A stretch of 64,000 bases of DNA from Ampullaceana balthica (taxonomy: Eukaryota; Mollusca; Gastropoda; Lymnaeidae): contig CALYLW010000121.1 in the NCBI GenBank assembly GCA_944989445.1, positions 411,729 through 475,728 of the forward strand, read 5' to 3'. The notes under the pieces were generated by a model. That model did no database searches, was not told the DNA's origin, and worked only from the letters and a program-made list of their open reading frames with translations. The translations under genes were made by a program, and so were the position numbers. Each line of letters opens with the position of its first letter. Within the stretch, counting starts at the first letter, position 1. Of this stretch, positions 35,261-45,749 are shown one piece after another.

Positions 35261-35414
35261 AATTAAATTAACAATTTATCTATGAATATAAATTTGCCTT
35301 TTTTTCAAACTTCTTCATCTTCTTCGTTCTCAAAATCTTTTGATAGAGGATTTAGACAGCAAGTCCTATATTTGTGATGAACTGCGCTGTGTCTGTCAGT
35401 TGGCCCAGTCCACC

Positions 35415-36316
35415 TCAGAGTTTGTCATCGATGGGTAGCTTCCTGGGGCCATATGTCTGGTAATGGTGGTACAGAGGGCAGTTTTGGAGAACATGTTCCG
35501 CATTTTCCGCAGCTGTCCCGCAGGGGCACATTTCGCTTTCTCCAATTCGAAGTTTGCGGAACATGTGTTGCCTAAGTTTTTTGTGGCCCGTCCTTAGCCT
35601 GAAAATGATGTTTTGTGATTGGCGGGGGAGTTTGAAGTATGCATCACTTTTTGTGTGGTTTTCTTTAAGCTCGGACCATCTTTCAGATTCACTTCTTTTG
35701 AGAATTGCCTTGATTTCTTCGTGGTGTAGAGATGGCTCTGCCTGGTTTTGACTGCCTGCAGTTTTTGCCAAGGAGTCAGCAGTGTCATTTCCTTCAAGTT
35801 CCACATATCCAGGGATCCATTGGAGAATACGTTCTTTTGTTATTTTGCTCAGATTCAATAGTTCTGTACTGAGTGTCTGATTGATCAAAGAGTTTGGGTT
35901 TTTGAGAGACTGAAGCACTGTCTTAGCATCAGTGAGGATGACAATCTGGCTGTTTTTAGAGTGGGGGATCACTTGTTAGAATTTTTGTGGCAAGCTCTAG
36001 TGCTTTCCTTTCTGCTCTAGTGCCTTCTGAGAGACTTCCTATGGCAGTAGCTTTTTCAAGGTGTTCTCCGTTAGGCCACTCTATAAGAATGCCGGCTCCT
36101 CCAATTTTTTGTGGCTTTTTCTGAGGAACCATCGGTGTAGACTCTTATCCAGGAATTTTCAGGATATAGTTCTTTGATGATGTTATTTACTGTTACTCTT
36201 AGTATGTCACTTGTGTAGTCAGATTTTTTTCCTATGCTGATTAAGTTGCCTCTGATTATTAGAGGTGGACTTGGGTCCCAGGGTGGGAAGTGGCTGTGGG
36301 GAATGTGTCGCTTCAA
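35415..36316 (-). pseudogene. LINE RNase H domain and C-terminal zinc-knuckle-like tail
   Basis: RVYTDGSSEKATKN (first Asp), then in another frame RAERKALELATKIL (Glu), then QIVILTDAKTVLQSLKN (Asp) and ILQWIPGYVELEGNDTADSL (final Asp block). The usual His of W-x-P-G-H is Tyr here. A CPCGTAAENAEHVLQNCP motif follows, the conserved C-terminal Cys/His pattern of this clade. The frame stops at DDKL (35415). The next codons read GGLGQLTDTAQF with TGA where the family usually has Trp, so this stop looks like a point mutation. Confidence 0.88.
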
Positions 36317-36333
36317 TCACAATGTTATCAATT

Positions 36334-37856
36334 TTATGTTTTGTTTTTAGATGTTTGGCTTCTTGTATAAAGTTTGTTCTTTTGAGTCTTTTTGTTGAGT
36401 AGGATTTTTGCAGCTTTGGGTTTTAGAGTTTGATGTCCTGATGCTTCTAATTTGGTGAACTGTGTTAAGTTTTTGGTTTCTCGTCTAACTTCCATAGAGC
36501 TTAGGGTAGCTAGGTCCTCCATTGCTCTGTTTGGGGTAGTTTTCATTGCTCCTGTAATTATTCGAAGCCCTAGGTTTTGAACTTTGTCTATTTTTTGGAG
36601 GTTGGATTTGGCCGCTGTGCCCACACTGTGGATCCATATTCTAGGGTAGATCTTATATCGCTGGTTTATGTTTTCTTCAGGATGGAGTGGTTTGCGCCCG
36701 CAGTCTGAACCAGCTAGTTTTTTCATCAGTGCCAGTCTTTGTATTCCTTTTTTTGTGTGTGTTATCTATTTGGTTTCTCCAGGTTAGCCTTGGGTCAAAC
36801 GTAACTCCTAGATATGTCAGATTGTCATTTTTTTCCAGGACTATTTTGTCTAAGGTTAGTTTGATGCTTTCGTTGTTTGGTTGAAAGGGAGAACATTGTG
36901 TAGGTAGTTTGTTTTTGGAATTTATGGTCATACCCCATTCTTTAGACCATAGGTTGATGTTGGTCAGTGCTTCTTTTAGCCTAAATTTTGAAGTGCCTGT
37001 GTATTCTTCTATGCTAAGTAGAGCCAGATCATCAGCGTACATGCTGTCTTTTACTTTTCTAGGAATAATTTGTAGTAAGTCGTTTATGAAAAATTAGAAA
37101 CAGTGTGGGTGACAGAACACCTCCCTGGGGGACTCCATTGTGTATCGTAGCTGAGTTGCTACATTTTGCTCTGCATTTTTGACTAGAGCCTTGCGATTGG
37201 TTAAATATTCTGTAATCCTGTTTAACATTCGGTGGGATACATGGGTATTTTGTAACTTTAGAATTATACATTCTTTCCAGACCTTATCAAATGCTTTTTC
37301 TAGGTCAACCCAGACAACGGTTGTTGATTTCTTTTCCTGGAAGCCATCTTCTATTTCTTGGGCTATGTATGCTATTTGATCTTCCGTTGATCTGCTCTTC
37401 CTGAATCCTGCCAGTTCATCTGCTAGTAGATTTTCGGATTCAAGTATCCACATCAGCCTATTGTTAACCATTCTTTCCATCAGTTTGCAGATGCAACTGG
37501 TCAGACTAATTGGGCGGTAGCTGTCGACTTGGCTCCTTGGTTTGCCAAGTTTTGGTATAGGAATCATGATAACTTTTTTCCAAATAGTTGGGATTTTTCC
37601 AGACTTCCAGCTGGCATTGAATATTTGTAGTCGTTTTTTTCTTAGCCAGGGGTCCTAGGTGAATGAGCATATCATTTGAGATCTTGTCTGTTCCTGGAGC
37701 TTGTTTGGGTTTGAGGAGTTTCAAAGAGTCCTTGAGCTCTTTCATACTTAGGTTTGCAATCATTCCATGAGAGTGTGGTGTAGCCATTGTCTGAGCTTTT
37801 TCTATTTTATCTTTAACTTCTTTGGATCTTTGTTCACTGATATTGATATTACCCAC
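36334..37856 (-). pseudogene. LINE reverse transcriptase domain
   Basis: Fragments in order: LLKPKQAPGTDKISNDML (domain 0/1); PIPKLGKPRSQVDSYRPISL (domain 1-2); LADELAGFRKSRSTEDQI; VVWVDLEKAFDKVW (motif A, catalytic Asp); NGVPQGGVLSPTLF (motif B); MYADDLALLS (motif C, catalytic DD); LTYLGVTFDPRLTW (thumb region). The pieces lie in different frames with junctions near 37540, 37180, 37050 and 36700. The catalytic triad is preserved, so decay is by frameshift rather than active-site loss. Confidence 0.93.
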
Positions 37857-38192
37857 GGTACCAAAGTGGGTTAAAAATTTTTGAGCAGCTTCACGGCCTG
37901 AGAGTTTTTTTATTGTCTGCTTCTAGGACTATTGGAGAAGATTGGTTTTCCTCTTGGTTAAGACTTTTTGCAATATTCCATAGTTTATGTCAATCTCTGT
38001 CTACATTTAGATGTTCGGTTTTTTCGTGCCAGCTTTTCCTTATAGAAGAGAGATGTTCCTTTCTGAAGATTGCATTTGCGGCTTTTAGTTGGATATTGTT
38101 TTCTACTGTTGGGGATTTTTCTGCTAGATTTCTTGCGTTGATGGATTCGATGTGAAGTTGTTCTAAATGTTGAGACCAGTTTGGTATGTAAT

Positions 38193-38901
38193 TTATTCTG
38201 GCTCCCCTGGGGATAGATTCCTTAGCGACTTTGAGGAGAGCTCTAGAGAAATCAGAGTAGGATTTGTTTTACCCGGTTTGTTTTGCAGTTGATGTTCGTC
38301 ATCATCTGTTAAGCGGGCAAAGAGATCCCAGTTTGCTTTCTTGTAATTCCATCTGGGAAGGGTGGAGTTTTCTATGGGCAGTTGAATGGTTTCTATGTGT
38401 ATGAGAATTGGTCTATGGTCACTAGTAGCAAGTTTGGTCAGCGACTTCTCTTTTACTTCCTTTGGATAATTTGTTTGTAGCAAAGGCTAAGTCTGGTGTT
38501 GATGTTGTCATCCATACTCTGGAGTAGAAGGTAGGAGTGTCTGCTAGTTGGTTTAGGAGAATTAGACTGTTTTCAGTTTGCCATTCCTCAACTTCTTCTC
38601 CTCTGGCGTTTAGGTCTGAGTATCCCCAACTCTGGGAATGGCTGTTCATATCACCCAGTATTAGATATGCTTCATTGTTTAGGATTTGAATTCTCTCGAG
38701 TTCTAGTTCTTTGTCTGATGGGCAGTAGCAGTTGAAGACGTTTATGTCCCCTCCTGGGAGGATTAGCTTGGTCCCCAATATTTCTGATTGAGTTGAGTTG
38801 GGTATAAAGATATCTGTAGTTGGTATGTTGTTTTTAACTAAGGTTAGAATTCCCCCTTTGCAGCACACAATTAATGTATTGCAAAATAAGCACCTATCCA
38901 T
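38193..38901 (-). pseudogene. LINE endonuclease domain (partial)
   Basis: Visible motifs: YLILGDMNSHSQSWGYSD (the GD-x-N-x-H catalytic block), STPDLAFATN, and after a frameshift near 38460, ATSDHRPILIHI (the SDH catalytic block). Upstream blocks (the N-terminal Asn and Glu motifs) are absent because of truncation. Of the active-site residues whose blocks survive, Asp, Asn and SDH are all still readable. Confidence 0.9.
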
Positions 38902-39234
38902 TTTTCAAGTGTAATGAGTTGTACGCAACAGTCAGCTGAGCTGCTTTGATGAGGTCGTTTGTGAGCTTCTTTGATGAGGTAGTTTGTGCATCAAATCTGT
39001 ACCCAAATGCTACAATCAAACGAAGACAGAAGCTGCCCCACAATCGATGCCATAGAATGACGCTTAACGTAATTCCCATTGTGCTACGGGGGCTATCATA
39101 GATTTCATGAAATTTTAAAGCATTTTTTCTGATTGATGGAGTCACCCCTTGGATCGTTCACACTGATGATATTGTACTTTAATCTTCAAGGTGTTTACGC
39201 CTTGTCATATCAGGCGGAAATCTATTAATAGGAC
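38902..39234. other. sequence upstream of the LINE, unassigned
   Basis: A minus-strand 83-codon open frame (38894-39145) is present but resembles nothing I know. It is not continuous with the LINE frame. Confidence 0.3.
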
Positions 39235-39284
39235 TAGGGTTGCCAGATGGCTGTCTCAAAAATACCGGACATCTGGCAACCCTA
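39235..39284. repeat. 50-bp perfect-arm inverted repeat
   Basis: TAGGGTTGCCAGATG (39235-39249) and CATCTGGCAACCCTA (39270-39284) are exact 15-bp inverted arms around a 20-base centre. The sequence matches the terminal motif of a common DNA-transposon family, so it is probably two ends left after internal deletion. Confidence 0.8.
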
Positions 39285-39289
39285 AATAG

Positions 39290-39535
39290 AACCGATGGTC
39301 ACGGGTTCGAATCTCCATGAAGGCAGTGATTTATCCCGAGGCCAATGGTGTCCCTGAGTCCCAACAGCTCCGAATAGGTACCTGAAACTAGTTAGGGAAA
39401 CATAGGGGCTGGGAATAGCGTGTAACCCTCTTAGCCATGGTCTGTGAAAGCTGCTTCACTTGGACATAGTCTTCGCACGCAATAATCTTCTGTATAGAAG
39501 GAGCGTCTGTATAGCTAAGACAGATTCCATCAGAT
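39290..39535 (+). repeat. tRNA-derived SINE, 5'-truncated
   Basis: 'ccgatggtcacgggttcgaat' then ctcc carries a slightly changed pol III B box. Body blocks 'gtccctgagtcccaacagct' and 'agccatggtctgtgaaagct' and the 3' end 'caataatcttctgtatagaa' align with the complete SINE at 55298. The A box is missing. Confidence 0.8.
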
Positions 39536-39539
39536 ATAA

Positions 39540-40420
39540 TTCAAATATCCAGGTATTCTGTGCGGACTTACTTAAAATATATTTGTTACTTCTGCGTTAA
39601 TGTAAGTCGGCTGTAGTACACATGGCCAAAAAAAAACATATTTCGTTAAGAAAATCTTACCTAAAAATAGTAACTTTATGGTCTCAGAAGTGAGACACCC
39701 TATTGCAGCATTTATGAGCAATATGCATTGAAATTTTTGTCTGCTCTCTAATCGACTGCTACGCTTGTTTTCACGTGTAAAGTATTTCGATATATTTTTT
39801 CTTTAGTTTTAAAATGTTGCCCACAGCATGGTACAAAAGTTTTGAAATATAAAACATGGCTTAATTAGGAACATAAAACATTGAGCTTCTTATCAATTAA
39901 ATTAACTTGCAATGAATACTAGCCGATGCAAAAACGTAGAAATAATTCGTTCTTACACATATTATATATAATCACAAATTTATCGTTCTTTTTTTTCTTT
40001 TTTTTTCTTTAATTTCACGAATGTATGACTTTTTCTGTAGCGGTATTGAGAATATCATAAAGAATTAGGTAACGGTGATTATTCTGATCATGACGTCGTA
40101 TTTTATTATTATTTATTAATATTTTTATAATTAATATTATTACAAACTGATTATTTCAAGGTGTTCATAGAATTATTGCATTATTATTAAAACTAATATT
40201 ATTATAAGTATTCTTGTTATTATCATATATATATTTACCCTTAATTATGTATGATTGACTCACTTGGGCCTAACGCTAAGGGACATCACTCTTCTCTTTT
40301 TTTAAAATTGGAAATATAGACTTAAAACTAATAATCATTTTGGTTTCCAGATTAACATTAACCAAACAACGCACGAACCTTTGACGTCAGCATTTGTGTT
40401 GTATAACAGTGCTGACTGAC
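39540..40420. other. AT-rich region without supported features
   Basis: Long A/T tracts and TATTATT runs; no gene or array seen. Confidence 0.3.
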
Positions 40421-40424
40421 TCAA

Positions 40425-40750
40425 AGAGTTATTTTTTGGTGTAGTAATTTGGTGCGCTGCTTTCTAAAATTAGTTACAAAATCTTGTGGTGATTATCACG
40501 GTAAAAATATTATAAAAATAATTTTTGTACATTTCAGGAATATTTAGTATTTATCATACAAGGATAAGTAACTTGTGCTTTTGACCCCAGAAAAAGTGAG
40601 CGCCATAGGCGCCCTACAACCCCTATTATAAAACGTTTGGGTACATTTAAGGAAGTTTAATATTACGTATTTATCATACAAGGACAAATGAGTTGAGCTT
40701 TTGAAAAAGGTGGGCGCCGTAGGCGCCCTAAAAAAGTGGGCGCCGCGGCA
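40425..40750 (+). mobile_element. Helitron-family fragments, rearranged
   Basis: 40433-40480 (ttttggtgtagtaatttggt, then gcgctgctttctaaaattagt) matches the reverse complement of the 5' part of the Helitron at 50177. 40510-40620 and 40621-40750 are two tandem forward copies of its internal block, ending in gtgggcgccgtaggcgcc-type sequence. No intact termini. Confidence 0.6.
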
Positions 40751-41020
40751 CAACCTAGTTATTAATATTTTTCTTGTCGGTATTTTAATGTGTTCTCAAA
40801 ATAATAAATAAAAATTAGGATCAATAAAGAATCGCGTCTTATCTTCTCTTATCAAAATTCCCAGAAAGCACGCAAGCTTCATAGCATTAGATATCTATGG
40901 CTAATCCGGGGCGACTACTAATCCTCAGACAAATGGAATATTATATTCCGCAAATAGCACCGCGTCAGACAAAGCAATAGCGATTTAAAAATGTAACTTC
41001 GTTGAGCAAAGATACATTAC

Positions 41021-41174
41021 CGAAGGGCTGTATCGGGTTTAACTGAAGGGTAGTATCGAGTTTGACAAGAACCACTCGGTAAACAAAAGTAGCATGTTTC
41101 CCTTTTTCTAATTCCTCGAAGCGGATAATGACGTCGTCACACGCAAAATTCATCAACGGTACACAGACGCGGCT
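41021..41174 (-). CDS. possible coding exon, unrecognised
   Basis: On the minus strand, between TTAG (41175) and donor TTCG|GTAATG (after 41021), 154 nt stay open. They read SRVCVPLMNFACDDVIIRFE, then ELEKGKHATFVYRVVLVKL. The 'I-x-F-x-x-L-x-x-G-x-x-A-T' rhythm is loosely like an extracellular beta-sandwich (DUF11-type) repeat. The acceptor has a weak pyrimidine tract. It ends in phase 1, so it could in theory also join the paladin exon at 8861, but nothing else links them. Confidence 0.22.
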
Positions 41175-42077
41175 CTAAGATGGCACATTGTGGTATAGTC
41201 AACAACAATATTTATGTCCAAAAAAAATAATAAATATGCCAATTTATGTCAAAATATTATATTCTCCCAAACGATATGGACGATATTTATAGGTTTATGG
41301 TATGAAGTATTTGATTGAAATTGAAAGTTATGCCGGTAAACGCCTGGGCAGGGCCTGGCGATAAAAGTTGTCCTTTTTTTTTAACACACTAGGAAATTAT
41401 TAAGAATAAAAAAAATTGATAAGATTTTCTAAAAATATTCTACTTAGCATTACTGCAGTAGCATACCTTACCTTATCACTTAATTTTTTAAAAATTTTGA
41501 TGGTTGAAGCGAATGGCAAAAAGAAAATAAAGAGAGTTCTATTAATTTGGTTCACTTTTTGTAAAAATAAATAAATAAATAGATCCAAGCTCCTAGTGAA
41601 CTCGAACCATAAACGTACTGGAATTCAATAAATATAATTGTCCAAACAAAAAACACAAGGAAAGAACCACGAAATTTATTTTAAGACCACCCAACGCCGC
41701 ATAGACTTTTTTATGAAGCTGTGGGTGGAAATCAGTTTGATTACGGTACAAGCCTCCCAAGACGGAAATTGATTAGAAATAATACCAGGAAGTAACAACG
41801 GAGGCCTATAAAATAAAAACAATATAACCTAAATTATTTGAGGGTGGGAAGAGATGTAGACTTACATTAAATATGATCGTTGCGATGGTTTGTGCATTGT
41901 GAATGGATATGAGTGAAACATGCAGTGTTAAAAGAAAAAAGAAAATTTACTTGTAAAAAAATTAGAAAGGAGATTGTACATTTAAAAGGTTCAATAAAAA
42001 TTTATTCTTCAGATTTATCTTCCGTTAGCTATTTCTAGATTAATTTAAACAATTTTAGACGACTGAAAATAATAATT

Positions 42078-42592
42078 TTTAAATCCCTTATATTAACTAC
42101 GAAATCTTGTCGTTCGTCGTCGGGCAGGTGGAAAAACAAAAGTCAAAAATGAAAAATGGCCCACTTCCCGTGATGCTATCGAGCTAAAATTTTGAACATA
42201 AACTCTTGTCATCTAACAATGCATCGCGTCAAAATGTCAGATCGATTAAACGTATCGTAATTAAATTAATGCATTTTTAGTTTATCTCTATATAACGTAT
42301 GTAATTCAGTATCACAGCATGTTATTGTTTTTCTTCAACGTGCCAGTTCACGCGTTGACGCCACCCATCGATGTACCGGCGTGCTTTTGTTTACGTTTTA
42401 CGTGTCACGCTGAGCTCGGTCCAGCGATCGGTGACCAGACCTTTCCCCTCTCCCCCGCGGGTTATACAGCAAAGGGGAGTTAAGGCAGATTCAGTATGTA
42501 AATGTTTGTCGCGTTTGAACATGATCAATACTTTTAATTATGTCTCATATATAAGGGATTTATAGTCAAAAACTTTGTTTTTACGGGTTTGT
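42078..42592 (+). mobile_element. M1 element, full-length reference copy
   Basis: 5' TAAATCCCTTATATTAACTA (42080-42099); 3' TCATATATAAGGGATTTATA (42545-42563), the inverted match; then tcaaaaactttgtttttacg, in which AAAAAC-TTT-GTTTTT forms a short hairpin. Internal blocks cgatgtaccggcgtgctttt and gtcacgctgagctcgg recur in the copy at 22361. No ORF longer than 64 codons. Confidence 0.8.
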
Positions 42593-42639
42593 TTTATTTT
42601 CTGTTTTTTTTTCGTGTATCAATAAATTGTCTTGTGCAC

Positions 42640-43020
42640 AAGGCTGGGTGGGAACTTCCATTTTGTTCGACATTTTGGTGCCGCAACAAACAAAAAAACA
42701 ACCTCTGAATCACGATGGCACGGATGACAGGAAGTAAACACGTGGCACTCCGATAAATGATGCCGCGTAAGTTAACGCGATTTATGCTGCTGTTGTTGAC
42801 TAACTAGTATCTAGTTAGAGCAGAACCAACGACAGCTGTCGCCTTAAATATCCCGGGAGGTGAAACTTAAGACAAGCTCCGTAAAACTCGCCCGTTTAAT
42901 TGCAACGCTGTACGTTGCCGTTTTGTAAGACAAGGCGCCACGCAAAATCGGAGCGGCGCCCGGGGCGCATCAGTGCAGCTCGACACCGCATCGCGGGAGG
43001 GAGTCCTGATTTATGGAGGT
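42640..43020 (+). promoter_or_regulatory. CpG-rich block ending in a consensus splice donor; candidate first exon
   Basis: Against AT-rich surroundings this stretch is GC-rich and CpG-dense, especially 42880-43005 (gaggcgc-type, cggagcggcgcccggggcgc). It is not repeated elsewhere in the window. It ends in ATGGAG|GTAAGT at 43013-43024: an ATG two codons before a perfect plus-strand donor. A palindromic CRE-type TGACGTCA lies downstream near 43211. This looks like the promoter and first exon of a plus-strand gene whose later exons I could not find. Confidence 0.35.
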
Positions 43021-43689
43021 AAGTCCTAAATTAACTCGGTCATTCATAAAACAAGATTTGTTGGTTGCAGATGGATTTTACTTTAAGCTGATTAGGCTGG
43101 CAAGTCCCTGATATTCCGACAGTGACGTGGGTGTTAATTTAAACCTGACAACATGAGTTCGAGGCTAGGGGAGAAGAAAACCAAAAAATCTTGAGAGAAA
43201 GGCGTACGTTGACGTCATTGCCATTTGCTGTCAAAACTAGTGATTTCCTCTGAAGAGGTGTATGTGCCGCGAAATGGTGTGTTGCGTTGAAGTGGACGGT
43301 GTAACGCAAACGGCGGTCTTCCTATTTTATAAAAAATCCGTTACCATAACTAATAAATAAATAAACCAATCAACAACAAATAAAAGGAGGAATGAAAAGG
43401 GAGAATGGGGGAATGCAGCATTGTCCCGGGGGAAAGGGGTATCGAAGGAATCAGCCGAGATATTTTTAACCACAACTAAATAGGTCGTCCTTGTGAGGCC
43501 ATCTTGTGGTCAGTTATTGAAAACAGAATACTGGTCGGCGTGGGGGGGGCCAAAAAAGTTCTTTCTGGATGATCGATAATAATATTTCGATGAAAAGGTG
43601 ACATCGTGAGTAATATTGTAATGGAATCAAAGCCACACTGCTGATGTAATGTGACTACACAGGCCTCGCACTGACGGGATGATGACTAC

Positions 43690-43830
43690 CACGTCTTAAG
43701 ACTACCAGGACTTAAGGCTACCAGGACTTAGGGCTACCAGGACTTAGGACTACCAGGACTTAGGGCTGCCAGAATTTAGGGCTACCAGGACTTAGGACTA
43801 CCAGGACTTAGGACTACCAGGTCTCGCATC
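43690..43830 (+). repeat. 16-17-bp minisatellite (gctaccaggacttagg), about 8 copies
   Basis: Units gactaccaggacttagg and gctaccaggacttaggg alternate. They share 'ctaccagg' with the array that starts at 43905, so the two are probably related. Confidence 0.88.
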
Positions 43831-43904
43831 ACCAAGGCCTTGGACTAGTTGACGAGGACTGTGATTACAAGGGCGAGGATTATCACATTTTGGTACTAAC
43901 AGGG

Positions 43905-44635
43905 ACTGCCAGGGCCTCGCACTACAGGGCCTAACACTACCAGGGCCTCACAATACGAGGGCCTAACACTACCAGGTCCTAACACTACTAGGGCCTCACA
44001 CTACCAGGGCCTCACACTACCAAGTCCTCACACTACCAGGGCCTCACACTACCAGGGTCTTACACTCCCAGGTCCTCACACTACTAATGCCTCACACTAC
44101 CAGGGCCTTACAATACCAAGGCCTCACACTACTAGATCCTCACACTACCAAGGCCTCACGCTACCAGGGCCTCAAACTACCAGGACCTCACACTACCAAG
44201 GTCTCACACTTCGAGGGCCTTACACTATCAGGGCCTCACACTACGAGGGCATCACACTACCAATGCCTCACACTACCAGGGCCTCACACTACCAATGCCT
44301 CACACTATCAGGGCCTCACACTACCAAGGCCTTACTCTACCATGGCCTCACATTACCAGGGCCTCACACTACGAGGGCCTCACACTACGAGGGCCTCACA
44401 CTACGAGGGCCTCACACTACGAGGGCTTCACACTACGAGGGCCTCACACTACGAGGGCATCACACTACCAGGGCCTCACACTACCAGGGCCTAACACTAC
44501 CAGGGCCTAACACTACCAGGGTCTAACACTACCAGGGCCTAACACTACCAGGGCTTAACACTACCAGGGCCTAACACTACCAGGGCCTCACACTTCCAGG
44601 GCCTCACACTACGAGGGCATCACACTACCAGTGTT
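43905..44635 (+). repeat. 16-bp minisatellite (cctcacactaccaggg), about 45 copies
   Basis: Variant units include ctaccagg/ctacgagg, cctcac/cctaac and cctcac/catcac, with runs of one variant (for example ctacgagg at 44368-44460). False ORFs are open in all three frames because 16 is not a multiple of three. Confidence 0.95.
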
Positions 44636-44639
44636 CGGT

Positions 44640-45230
44640 CCTCTTACCATCTTTCATCTATGCAAGTGTCAAAGTAGAGCTCTTGGAGTATGGAAGAATT
44701 TTAATAAAGCAGAGAGCGTTTCCTTTTAAGTTAATCGTTTCTCAACATATAGAGCAGGTCGCTAAAGTGCTAAAAGGCAATCTAAAGCCTTAAATAATAT
44801 CTACATTAGTTAGCTCCCTGGCTGATAACGTACACATGTGGACATAAAATATCCACCCTAAACGCTGTTCATTGCATATACTTTGGGGTTGTTTATCAAA
44901 ACATCACATTATATTGGAAATATGAAATGCAAGGTGAGGCAAAGTGAGATAGATGTTTCTATATTCACATGCACATGTATTAAAGGTCAGTTGAATGAAA
45001 CCCACCCCTTCCCTCTTTTCAAATTAGTAAGTAGTTCGGATTGCAATTTATAACTAACCAGGACTTATCAACTTGTTACTATCAGGCTAGATGAAAATAC
45101 CATAACTGCTGGAGTCCAGTTTTCTAGACATTTACTAATCATTCATCTAGATTTTCCGACCGATAACTTCCTGGCTGACTGACCCTTACAGTCATTTCAA
45201 CGTTTCAAATAATTGAATAAAACTGGTCTT
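44640..45230. other. unique-looking AT-rich sequence
   Basis: No repeat, exon or RNA feature recognised between the 16-bp array and the M2 copy. Confidence 0.3.
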
Positions 45231-45235
45231 TTTTT

Positions 45236-45745
45236 TAAAAATCCTTTATATTAACTCGTGGTGTCTGTTTGAACCCTTGATTGCTTGCTTGTCGGTCGCC
45301 AAAACTTTGGATCGATTTTTAACCCACTTTCTCGTAAGCTAGCGAGCTGAAATTTAGCAGGCAGTTTTGTGGCAATGATAAAAACTATGTATCAAAATTT
45401 CAGATCGATCGCATGTACTGTAATTAAGTTATTGAATTTTTAGATAATTTTATTTATTTATATGTATGATGTTATTTTTGAGATAGATTGTCGCGGTGCG
45501 TTTGGTGCGTATTATATTGAACAACCTTTCTGTCGCGCAATAAGGTGCGTATCTTATTGACAACACTTTTTATAAACATATTCCTGATCGGTGCGCATTA
45601 TGTTAAACATCTTTTACGACACAACTGCAATTTTGTATTTTTGGATGGTCTTGCGCTGCGTATTATAATGAACATTCTTTTAGTTACGTCTAGTACATAA
45701 AGAATTTATAGTGAAAAACTTGGTTTTTTACGGTTTTTTAAATTT
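45236..45745 (+). mobile_element. M2 element, full-length reference copy
   Basis: 5' AATCCTTTATATTAACTCG (near 45240); 3' GTACATAAAGAATTTATAGT, then GAAAAACTTGGTTTTTTACG, in which GTGAAAAAC-TTG-GTTTTTTAC can pair over nine positions. Blocks 'cgctaatc'-free but with 'cgatttttaacccactttct' and 'cgtaagctagcgagctgaaa' are shared by all M2 copies. Related to M1 through 'tttcagatcgatcg'. No coding capacity. Confidence 0.78.
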
Positions 45746-45749
45746 TAAA

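Larger units (their letters stand above)
35270..38901 (-). mobile_element. I-clade non-LTR retrotransposon, 5'-truncated and broken
   Basis: On the minus strand, in order: the C-terminal part of an apurinic-type endonuclease (38901-38193), a linker (to 37860), reverse transcriptase (37856-36334), RNase H (36316-35415) and a CCHC-like tail. This domain order, with RNase H after RT, is that of I-superfamily LINEs, of which molluscs have described members. ORF1 and the N-terminal half of the endonuclease are missing, so the copy begins at about 38900. The frame changes at least seven times. The 3' end is not clearly bounded; a 3' UTR-like stretch continues to about 35270. Confidence 0.92.

Noticed and set aside
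38894..39145. 83-codon minus frame as the missing LINE 5' part
   Set aside because: It lacks the endonuclease N-terminal motifs and is not in continuity with the LINE frame.
44087..44526. His/Thr/Gly/Leu repeat ORFs
   Set aside because: Translation of the 16-bp minisatellite in three frames.
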